Origin: JBQTKD01 sp052389435
Lineage (GTDB): Bacteria; Actinomycetota; Actinomycetes; Sporichthyales; Sporichthyaceae
Assembly (NCBI GenBank): GCA_052389435.1
Contig: JBQTIB010000015.1
Coordinates: forward strand, 7,133-71,132
Length of the DNA stretch: 64,000 nt
Direction of reading: 5' to 3'
The translations under genes were made by a program, and so were the position numbers. Below, one piece after another: positions 47,749-54,594 of this stretch. The notes beneath the pieces were generated by a model that worked only from the letters and a program-made list of their open reading frames with translations, was not told the origin of the DNA and did not search any database. Every line of letters begins with the position of its first letter. Within the stretch, counting starts at the first letter, position 1.

Positions 47749-48552
47749 TCAGCCGGTGAAGCTCGCCGGGTCGGCGGCGATCTTCGTGCCGATCGCCGAG
47801 ACCGGCACCGGGTACTCCCCGAGCACGAAGTGCAGGATCGCCGCGTGCATCGCTTCGACCGGGGCAATGGACGCCGCGGTCTTGATGCCGCCCTCGTCGG
47901 TGACCGCGCCGAGGGCCAGCAGGTAGGTCGCCGCCGCCTGGTCCTCCAACGTCAGCGCCAACTTCGCGACCTCGCCGACGTCCTTGACCTTGCCGAGTGC
48001 ATCCAGCGTCGCCTGGTGCGTGGACAGCGGAACGCCGGTGATCTCGGCCAGGTTGTTGGTCTTCAGTACCCCGTTCCACGCCGCGGCGTGGTCCTGGTGC
48101 TGCTTCATCGCCACGGTCGCGAACTCCGCCACCGCCTTCGGCACCTCGCCGAGCGCACCCTTGCCTGCCGCGTCCAGCGCCGCGGTGTAGGCCACGATCG
48201 CCTCGTTCTCCAACGCGGCGGCGAAGGCGACGATCTTCAGGTCGCCCGTGTAGCCCCCACCGGAGGCGGGCTTGTCCGCACCTCCCGGGGCCTGCGTCGC
48301 GTCGTCGGTGTCGTCGCCACCGCACCCGGACAGCGCCAGGGTCGCGCCGATGGCGCCGACGCCCAGCAGGAAGTTGCGCCGACCCACGGTGGCCCGGTGG
48401 ACCTGTTCCCGCAGCGCCTGCCCATAGGCCGAAGCCTCCGCGTTCATGCGGGGCATCGCCTCGCGGTGGGCCTCGTCCAGATCCCGGGTCATCGCGCGGA
48501 GCTCGGCCTCGCCGACCTCGAGCTGCCAACCCTTGCGTCGTCGAAGATTCAC
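47749..48552 (-). CDS. Tat-exported ferritin-like domain protein
   Basis: A 267-residue protein. About 58 cytosolic-type polar residues (RDLDEAHREAMPRMNAEASA) precede a twin-arginine signal with lipobox (GRRNFLLGVGAIGATLALSG, then C). The exported part is a ferritin-like four-helix domain: AAALENEAIVAYTAAL, FATVAMKQHQDHAAAWN, ALTLEDQAAATYLLAL, APVEAMHAAILHFVLG, with Glu/His ligands for a di-iron or other metal site. GTG overlaps the stop of the upstream ferritin-like gene. The long pre-Tat extension is unusual and suggests a folded N-region or a partner-binding segment. Confidence 0.75.
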   Translation of the reverse strand: MNLRRRKGWQLEVGEAELRAMTRDLDEAHREAMPRMNAEASAYGQALREQVHRATVGRRNFLLGVGAIGATLALSGCGGDDTDDATQAPGGADKPASGGGYTGDLKIVAFAAALENEAIVAYTAALDAAGKGALGEVPKAVAEFATVAMKQHQDHAAAWNGVLKTNNLAEITGVPLSTHQATLDALGKVKDVGEVAKLALTLEDQAAATYLLALGAVTDEGGIKTAASIAPVEAMHAAILHFVLGEYPVPVSAIGTKIAADPASFTG

Positions 48553-49121
48553 AGCGCCCCCTCGGCAACCGGCGAGGCCTTCGCCGTCGGATAGAAGCCG
48601 TCGGGGAAGCCGACGCTTCCGGCGGCCTTCGGCAGCTTCGCCGGCTTCGTGGGCAGGGCCACGAGGTCCGCGGCGTCGCCCTTGACGAGGGCCTGCACCG
48701 CCAGCAGCACGGCGCGGTTCTGGGCGTGCACCGGAGCGATGCTGCCGAAAAGCGTGCGCAGCTCCGGAGTCGAGACCTCGCTGACGTTCGCGACGAACGT
48801 CTGCGCGGCGACGTCCTCCAACGTGATGGCCAACGCCACCACGTCGAGCGGCCCCTTGATCTTCGGCAGCGCCGCGTCGACGACCTTCGCGTACTTCGGG
48901 TTCGGCTTGGTCTGCTTCTTGCCGCCGGCTTCGACGGCCGCGTCGTTGAACAGCTTGGCCTGCTCCCTGTGCTGCTCGGCGGTCTTGTCGATGAAGGCCG
49001 CGACGACCTTGTTGCCCTTCGAGATGAACGGGAGCGTTGCCGCCGTCGTGTAGACGGCCACCGCGAGATTCTCGATGGACGCCGCCGTTTGTACCGCCTG
49101 AATGTCCTTTTTCTCTGCCAC
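48549..49121 (-). CDS. ferritin-like domain protein (cytoplasmic partner)
   Basis: A 190-residue ferritin-like protein without signal peptide: TAASIENLAVAVYTTAATLP, IDKTAEQHREQAKLFNDAAV, LAITLEDVAAQTFVANVSEV, IAPVHAQNRAVLLAVQALV. The helix-1 Glu, helix-2 ExxH and helix-3 Glu fit a four-helix metal centre. GTG 49121 has GGAAGG upstream. It is co-translated with the exported ferritin-like gene (GTGA overlap), an arrangement seen in other actinobacteria. Upstream DNA contains a cluster of TACCC palindromes, pointing to metal-responsive control. Confidence 0.75.
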   Translation of the reverse strand: MAEKKDIQAVQTAASIENLAVAVYTTAATLPFISKGNKVVAAFIDKTAEQHREQAKLFNDAAVEAGGKKQTKPNPKYAKVVDAALPKIKGPLDVVALAITLEDVAAQTFVANVSEVSTPELRTLFGSIAPVHAQNRAVLLAVQALVKGDAADLVALPTKPAKLPKAAGSVGFPDGFYPTAKASPVAEGAL

Positions 49122-49168
49122 AGATGCCTTCCGGATCGAAGTCGGGCGGAATTCGAATCGCGCCGACG

Positions 49169-49307
49169 ATACCCATCGGCATTGCATTCCCACGACGCCC
49201 CGATTGGGGGTCGAATCAGGCCGGATTCCCCTACTGGGTATGGGAATTGCGGCCCGGAGACACTCCCCTCGGGTATCCGCATCGACCGTCGATACCCCAC
49301 GGGGTAT
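49169..49307. promoter_or_regulatory. cluster of ATACCC/GGGTAT sites in a divergent regulatory region
   Basis: The 294 bases between the ferritin-like pair and the META protein hold one perfect palindrome (ATACCCC-AC-GGGGTAT, 49292-49307) and three further ATACCC/GGGTAT half-sites (49169-49174, 49236-49241, 49271-49276), about 30-70 bases apart. The motif equals the copper-type palindromes at 35509 and 46711. Confidence 0.55.
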
Positions 49308-49415
49308 TCACTCCACCGAATTCGCAACATTCCGGAAAGCGAAGGGAACCGAAACCACCGTTTCGAACGACTGCTGCTCTACCGACCCGGAACCGACGAG
49401 CAAGCGAGGAAGCCG

Positions 49416-50312
49416 ATGCGCAGGATTTACCTCACGGCGCTCGTGGTACCGGTGGTCGGCATGGCAGTGGCCGCGGCGACGGCGGCGGCACCGAGCGGGC
49501 CGGCGGGCACCTCCACTCCCCCGACCCGATCCGTCGTCGCGGCACTGCCGATCAAGGCGCCTCCGCCGCTGCACGGCACCGAGTGGCACCTGGTCGGCGT
49601 CTCCGCCCAGGGGCGCACGGTGACCGCTCCCTACGGCGCCAACGTGACGCTGCGCCTGAACGACGGCCACTTCGTGCTCCGGACGTGCAATCTGATGAAC
49701 GGTCGGATTGGCGGTACCGAGGAGCGCCTCGAACTGCGCAACGAGTGGGGAACCCGGCGGACCTGCCCGGCGGCACTCGGCGAGATCGACGACCTGCTCC
49801 ACGAGGCGTTCCTCGCCCCGCTGCGCGTACGCCGGGACGCCACCAGCCTGCGGCTGACCTCCCTGGCCTCCGCCGCGCACTTTCGCGCAGCCGAGTCCGC
49901 GCAGCCGCCGCTGCACGCGCGGGAAGTCGCCCGCCTGGACGACGAGGGCGGAAACTGTCGGGTGCTGGTCGCCGCGACGGAACGGGGTCCGCGCCTGTTC
50001 GTGCTCGCGCGCACCCGTCCCGGCGGCCCATGGCGGCTGCTGCCCGGAGGCCCGGCGGCGCCCGAGGCGGGACCTGTCGTGTCCCGCTCGCTCCACTCGA
50101 CCAGCCCGGCATCGGCGGGCACCTGCACGGCCGGGTTCGCGCCACCGGGCACGGCCGCGGTCGCGGCCGGGGGGCGCGTCTCCGTCCACGAGGTGCAGGG
50201 CATCGCCAGCCCCGTCTACGTAGCCAGTCTGGACTCCGCCCGGGAGCATCGCCTGGAGGCGGTGACCGGCGACGGGAGGAAGCTCGGCAGCTGGCGGGTA
50301 GGCAACTCCTGA
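49416..50312 (+). CDS. secreted META/HslJ-domain protein
   Basis: A 298-residue protein with a signal peptide (YLTALVVPVVGMAVAAATAA). Residues about 45-150 are a META domain: LHGTEWHLVGVSAQGRTVTA, VTLRLNDGHFVLRTCNLMNG, TCPAALGEIDDLLHEAF. The remaining half (NCRVLVAATERGPRLFVLAR, GRVSVHEVQGIASPVYVASL) is beta-rich and not recognised. ATG 49416 with CGAGGAAG upstream. It diverges from the ferritin-like pair over the ATACCC cluster, suggesting shared metal control. Confidence 0.65.
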   Translation: MRRIYLTALVVPVVGMAVAAATAAAPSGPAGTSTPPTRSVVAALPIKAPPPLHGTEWHLVGVSAQGRTVTAPYGANVTLRLNDGHFVLRTCNLMNGRIGGTEERLELRNEWGTRRTCPAALGEIDDLLHEAFLAPLRVRRDATSLRLTSLASAAHFRAAESAQPPLHAREVARLDDEGGNCRVLVAATERGPRLFVLARTRPGGPWRLLPGGPAAPEAGPVVSRSLHSTSPASAGTCTAGFAPPGTAAVAAGGRVSVHEVQGIASPVYVASLDSAREHRLEAVTGDGRKLGSWRVGNS

Positions 50313-50347
50313 CGCGGTGCTCGGTCCCCGACGCGGTGCTCAGTCCC
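50311..50347. repeat. 19-bp direct repeat at a convergent gene junction
   Basis: GACGCGGTGCTCGGTCCC (50311 on) is repeated 19 bases later with one change (50330 on). The repeat spans the stop codon of the META gene and reaches into the end of the PadR gene. Confidence 0.6.
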
Positions 50348-51002
50348 GTTCGGTCGGTTCCGGCGGCGGGGAGGACCCGCCGAGCCGGCGGGTCTGGTTC
50401 AGCAGGTTCTGCAGGTCGACCCAGAGCTGCTCCTGCTCCTGGTCGGTCCACTTCTCCGGCCGGGCCGCGATCTGCTCCCGCGCCCACCGGGACCACTGCA
50501 CGAGCAACGCGTAGAGGTCGGCGTAGAGCCGTGACAGAACGGCGAGGTCCGCAACGTGCTCGGCGGGCGGCGGGAAGCGGTCGAACCATCCGGCCATCGC
50601 GTCGATGTTCGCGTTGGCGAGCGCGCCCACCTGCCGCTCGAGTTCCGCGAGCCCGGCGATCAGATCCTCTCGCTCTCCGAGGTGGCCGAAGGTGAGGCGG
50701 ACGATCGCCTCGGACTCGAAGATCGGGGACGCGGCGGGCTGGGTGAACCATCCCGCGAGCGCGTCTCGCCCCGCGTCGGTGATCGAATAGACCGCTCGCT
50801 TCTGACGGCCCTTCATCTGCACGTCGACGGCGGCCAACCCCCGAGCCACCAGGTTCTTCGGCTCCCGGTACAGCAGGGTCTCCGAACGCGGCATGCACTG
50901 GGACAGCGACGCCTTCAGCTCCGTCGTCAGTTCGTAGGCCGAGTAGGGCCGGCGCGCCAACAACGCCAGCACCACGTAGGACGTCGAGGTCGGCTTCGCC
51001 AT
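50340..51002 (-). CDS. PadR-family transcriptional regulator
   Basis: A 220-residue regulator: winged helix TSYVVLALLARRPYSAYELT (wing and recognition helices to about residue 85: LYREPKNLVARGLAAVDVQM, KRAVYSITDAGRDALAGWF) and a C-terminal coiled-coil dimerisation domain (about 100-190). The ligand is unknown. It directly follows the ABC transporter genes (2 bases after the LivM-LivG fusion) on the same strand, so it may control or be controlled with them. No clear ribosome site precedes ATG 51002. Confidence 0.8.
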   Translation of the reverse strand: MAKPTSTSYVVLALLARRPYSAYELTTELKASLSQCMPRSETLLYREPKNLVARGLAAVDVQMKGRQKRAVYSITDAGRDALAGWFTQPAASPIFESEAIVRLTFGHLGEREDLIAGLAELERQVGALANANIDAMAGWFDRFPPPAEHVADLAVLSRLYADLYALLVQWSRWAREQIAARPEKWTDQEQEQLWVDLQNLLNQTRRLGGSSPPPEPTERD

Positions 51003-51004
51003 GC

Positions 51005-52912
51005 TCAGGCGGGAGACCCGGCGGCGGTGAACTTCAACCGGTTGCCGAGGTAGTCCGCGCGCACCGTCTCGTTCGCGGTGATCTCCGCGGGCGTACCCGA
51101 GGCGAGCACCTTGCCCGCCGCGAGGACGTGGACGAGGTCGCAGGCCTCCAGCACCGCGGTGACGTTGTGCTCGATGAGCACGACGGTCAGACCCAGGTCG
51201 GCGTGGAGGCTGCGCAGCAGGTCGAACATCGCGCCCTGGGAGTAGGGGTCCAGACCCGCCGCCGGTTCGTCGAGCAGGAGCAGGCGCGGGGTGGCCAGCA
51301 GGGCACGACCGATCTCGATGCGCCGCTTGCCGGAGAAGGACAGCGTCCCCGCGCGCTGGTACCAGAACTGTTCGATGTTCAGCAGGCGCGCGACGGCGCG
51401 GGCGGCCTCCTCGGCCTCGGCCGCCCTGTCCCACGCGCTGCGGACTCCGGCCAGGTACAGCAGCGGCGAGACGTTGATGCGGTGGTGCGCGCCCAGCATC
51501 AGGTTGTCGGCGATCGTCAGGTCGTCGATGACGCGGGTGGACTGGAACACCCGGGACATGCCGTTGGCCGCGCGCCGCCACGCGGCGAGGTCGGTGACGT
51601 CCTCGCCGAACAGGTGCACGGTGCCCGAGTCCGGCGGTCGCACACCGGACACGACGTCGAACATCGTCGACTTTCCCGCGCCGTTCGGGCCGATGAGCCC
51701 GACGAAGCCGCCCGCGGGGACGTCGAAGGAGACGCCGTCGAGCACCGTCAGCCCGTCGATCCGCACGCGGGCGTCGCGCACCTCGAGCGCAGGCCGGTCG
51801 GTGGCGTGGGCCGCTCCGACGCTCAACCAGGTCTCGACGGTGGCCTTCACGTCCTTGGCCGTGGCCCGCTCCTGGGCCCTGACCTTGGCCAGGTGCGCGC
51901 GGTCGCTGTCGCCGAAAAAGCGCTCCCGCAGGTCCGCCCACGCGCCGCCGAGACCGCGCGGCCCCACGAGCGCACCGCCGATGAGGCCGACGCCCGCAAG
52001 CAGGAAGGCGTTGATCCGGAAGCTTTCGACGGCCACCGGCAGCACGTGGAACATCGCCGCGACGGCGAGGACCCAGGCGATCGAATCGCGGCCGGCGAGC
52101 ACCGGGATCGCCAGCATCAGCAGCGAGGTGGGCGCAAAGTACTGGGTGAACACCGGCGGGTTCACATACAGCCAGCACGCCAACACCCCACCCAGACCGG
52201 CGAGGAACCCGGAGACGCCGAACGCCGCCATGCGGTAGCGCAGCGGGTCGATGCCGACGGCGGCCGCCGCCTGCCGGTCCGCGCCGACGAGCATGAACGC
52301 CCGCCCGGTCGGGCTGTGCCGCAGGCGCACCAGCAGCAGCACCACCACTGCCAGCCACGCGAGCAGGAAGTAGTACATCGTCGTGTCGGGCCGCAGATTG
52401 AGACCGAAGAAGTACGGGCGCGGGTTGGTGATCGACTGCCCGAGTTCGGTGCCCCCGGAGATGCCGCCGGTGTACTTGCCCTGGGTGAAGAAGGCCTTTT
52501 CGATGGTGATCTGCACCCCGAGGGTGATGACCACGAGATAGATGCCGGGCAGGCGCACACTCGCCGCCGCCACCACGATCATCAACGCGGTGACGACGCC
52601 GACGGCCATCAGCAGCGCCGGCACCCACGGGATGCCCTGACCGAGGTTGTCCTGCCGGTTCAGAAACCCGAAGTAGTACAGCGAGGTGCCGAACACGGCC
52701 GCACTCGCCAGCGACAGTTCTCTGGCCCAGCCCTGGAGAACCAGGAGCCCGAGGCCCGCCACCGCCAGGGGAATCGCCGCCGAGGCGGTGAAGATCCAGT
52801 AGTCCGGGGCCGCGAAGACCCACAGCAGGGCGAAGACCGTCACCGCCATCGACCCGAACTCGGTGCACGTCGCCCGCACCGGGCGCGTACGCGTGGAAAC
52901 CAACGTGCTCAC
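51005..52912 (-). CDS. branched-chain amino acid-type ABC transporter, LivM permease fused to LivG ATPase
   Basis: A 635-residue fusion. Residues about 15-340 are a LivM-type permease with about nine helices (RLPGIYLVVITLGVQITIEK, FGVSGFLAGLGGVLACWLYV); about 395-630 are a LivG-type ATPase: Walker A GLIGPNGAGKSTMF, signature LSFSGKRRIEIGRAL (a degenerate LSGG), Walker B LLLLDEPAAGLDP, H-loop VLIEHNV. HAAT-family transporters move amino acids, urea or other small polar compounds. GTG 52912 overlaps the LivF stop. The periplasmic binding protein is not in the window, so the substrate is open. Confidence 0.85.
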   Translation of the reverse strand: MSTLVSTRTRPVRATCTEFGSMAVTVFALLWVFAAPDYWIFTASAAIPLAVAGLGLLVLQGWARELSLASAAVFGTSLYYFGFLNRQDNLGQGIPWVPALLMAVGVVTALMIVVAAASVRLPGIYLVVITLGVQITIEKAFFTQGKYTGGISGGTELGQSITNPRPYFFGLNLRPDTTMYYFLLAWLAVVVLLLVRLRHSPTGRAFMLVGADRQAAAAVGIDPLRYRMAAFGVSGFLAGLGGVLACWLYVNPPVFTQYFAPTSLLMLAIPVLAGRDSIAWVLAVAAMFHVLPVAVESFRINAFLLAGVGLIGGALVGPRGLGGAWADLRERFFGDSDRAHLAKVRAQERATAKDVKATVETWLSVGAAHATDRPALEVRDARVRIDGLTVLDGVSFDVPAGGFVGLIGPNGAGKSTMFDVVSGVRPPDSGTVHLFGEDVTDLAAWRRAANGMSRVFQSTRVIDDLTIADNLMLGAHHRINVSPLLYLAGVRSAWDRAAEAEEAARAVARLLNIEQFWYQRAGTLSFSGKRRIEIGRALLATPRLLLLDEPAAGLDPYSQGAMFDLLRSLHADLGLTVVLIEHNVTAVLEACDLVHVLAAGKVLASGTPAEITANETVRADYLGNRLKFTAAGSPA

Positions 52913-53610
52913 GAGGTCCTCCCGGACGAGGAATGCACCGTCACCCGTCCGGCGTCGATGACGAGAATGCGATCGCTGGCCTCTTCGCGGACCTGCTGGA
53001 ACTGTTCGGCGATGAGGATCGCGACGCCGCCGGCGGCGATGTTCGCGAGGGCTTCGTAGACCCGGTCGACGATCACCGGTGCCAGACCCTGCGACGGTTC
53101 CTCGACCAGCAGCAGGCGCGGAGCGGACATCAGGGCCCGGCCGATCGCGAGCATCTGCTGCTCGCCGCCGGACAGGGTGCCCGCCCGCTGCGTCAGCCGC
53201 CCGGACAGCTCCGGGAACAGTTCCAGGACCTGCGCCAACCCGGCCCGCTCGGCGGACTTGGGGCGCGAGGCGGCGCCGACGAGCAGGTTGTTCTCGACGT
53301 CCATGTTCGCGAACACCCGTCGGCCTTCCGGACTGAACGCGACTCCCGCCTCGATGCGTCGGTGCGCAGGCCACGAAGTGACGGTGTGTCCGGCCAGGAC
53401 CATGTCGCCGGCGAGGACGGGCAGCGTCCCGATCAGGGTCTTCAGCAGCGTCGACTTGCCGGTGCCGTTCAGGCCGACGAGGGAGACGACCTCCCCACCC
53501 CGCAGGGAGATCTCGACGTTGCCGAGCACGACGTACTGGCCGTAGCCGACGGACAGGTTCTTCGTCTCCAGGATCGGCGGGTCGGCCGTCTCCTTCTCCA
53601 GGGCGGTCAC
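52909..53610 (-). CDS. branched-chain amino acid-type ABC transporter ATPase (LivF-like)
   Basis: A 233-residue ATPase: Walker A LVGLNGTGKSTLL near residue 46, PEGRRVFANMDVENNLLVGA (LivF-specific region), signature LSGGEQQMLAIGRAL, Walker B LLLVEEPSQGLAP and AILIAEQ. LivF-type SPEGRRVF distinguishes it from LivG. Asp of Walker B is replaced by Glu (VEEP), a conservative change. GTG 53610 overlaps the LivH stop by four bases. It pairs with the fused ATPase of the next gene. Confidence 0.85.
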   Translation of the reverse strand: MTALEKETADPPILETKNLSVGYGQYVVLGNVEISLRGGEVVSLVGLNGTGKSTLLKTLIGTLPVLAGDMVLAGHTVTSWPAHRRIEAGVAFSPEGRRVFANMDVENNLLVGAASRPKSAERAGLAQVLELFPELSGRLTQRAGTLSGGEQQMLAIGRALMSAPRLLLVEEPSQGLAPVIVDRVYEALANIAAGGVAILIAEQFQQVREEASDRILVIDAGRVTVHSSSGRTS

Positions 53611-54557
53611 AGGGACTGCCTTTCGAGCAGGTAGAACTCTCGCGGTCTGAGCTTGGCCACGATCAGGATCATCGCCAGCAGGATGACCGACAGGATCAGT
53701 TCCTGACGGCCGATCGAATACGAGCCCGAATCTCCGCCGACCACCCCGACGACGAGAGCGCTCTGCACGATCCCGAGAACGAGGGCGGCGCCGAGCGCGA
53801 GCGGCAGGCTCATCAGACCGCCGACGATCGCCACGGTCAGCCCGCGGAGCAGGAAGATGATCAGGTTGATCGGGTCCGGACCGGACTGCGCGGCGATGAG
53901 TGCGCCGGCCAGGGCGGCGATCGCCCCGGCCGCGGTGTGCACTCCGGCGCCGACCTTCGCGACCGGCACCCCGCTCCACGCGGCGGCTTCGAGGTCGTCG
54001 GAGATGGCCTTGAGGTGGCGACCGGTGCGGGACATCGCGAAGAACGCCGCAAGCGCGATGCACAGCACCACCGCAATCAGCAGGGTGGCCCACCGCAGCG
54101 TGGTCAGGACCACGCCGAACACCGTGATCGGCCCGCCCGAGAACGGTGCCGGTGGAATCGACTCCCCCGGGACGGCGAGCGTGGTGGAGAACAGGCCGAT
54201 CGCGATCATCATCGCGCCGAGCGAGGCGACGGTCAGCGTCATCTTCGGCAGCGCCGCGATCTTGGGCGTCGTCATCGCGATGCCGTAGCCGAGGCCCAGG
54301 AAGGCGCCGATGCCGACGACCACCAGCAGCCCGATGAACGGCGGAAGTTCGGGCCTCCAGCCGGGCACGGCGTCGATGTCGAAAACCATCCACCAGTACA
54401 GCAGCGCGGCCGAGGCCGCGATCCCGCCGTGCACGAACGCGATCGTCCGGCTCACCCGGTAGGACAGCACCAGCGCGATCGGCAGCAGGACGAACAGACC
54501 GGCTTCGGCAAAGCCGATGACCAGCACCTGCTTCCACAGCGACATGTCGAAGTTCAT
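53607..54557 (-). CDS. branched-chain amino acid-type ABC transporter permease (LivH-like)
   Basis: A 316-residue permease with about eight helices: GLFVLLPIALVLSYRVSRTI, FVHGGIAASAALLYWW, VVVGIGAFLGLGYGIAM, GLTVAIVGGLMSLPLALGAA, SVILLAMILIVAKLRPREF. The GI/FVHGG and VGG motifs are those of LivH. It forms the membrane pore with the LivM half of the fused gene. It starts 37 bases after the transglutaminase-like gene on the same strand. Confidence 0.85.
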   Translation of the reverse strand: MNFDMSLWKQVLVIGFAEAGLFVLLPIALVLSYRVSRTIAFVHGGIAASAALLYWWMVFDIDAVPGWRPELPPFIGLLVVVGIGAFLGLGYGIAMTTPKIAALPKMTLTVASLGAMMIAIGLFSTTLAVPGESIPPAPFSGGPITVFGVVLTTLRWATLLIAVVLCIALAAFFAMSRTGRHLKAISDDLEAAAWSGVPVAKVGAGVHTAAGAIAALAGALIAAQSGPDPINLIIFLLRGLTVAIVGGLMSLPLALGAALVLGIVQSALVVGVVGGDSGSYSIGRQELILSVILLAMILIVAKLRPREFYLLERQSL

Positions 54558-54594
54558 CGACGGTCCACCCTTGCCTTCGGTCGATCGATCCCGG

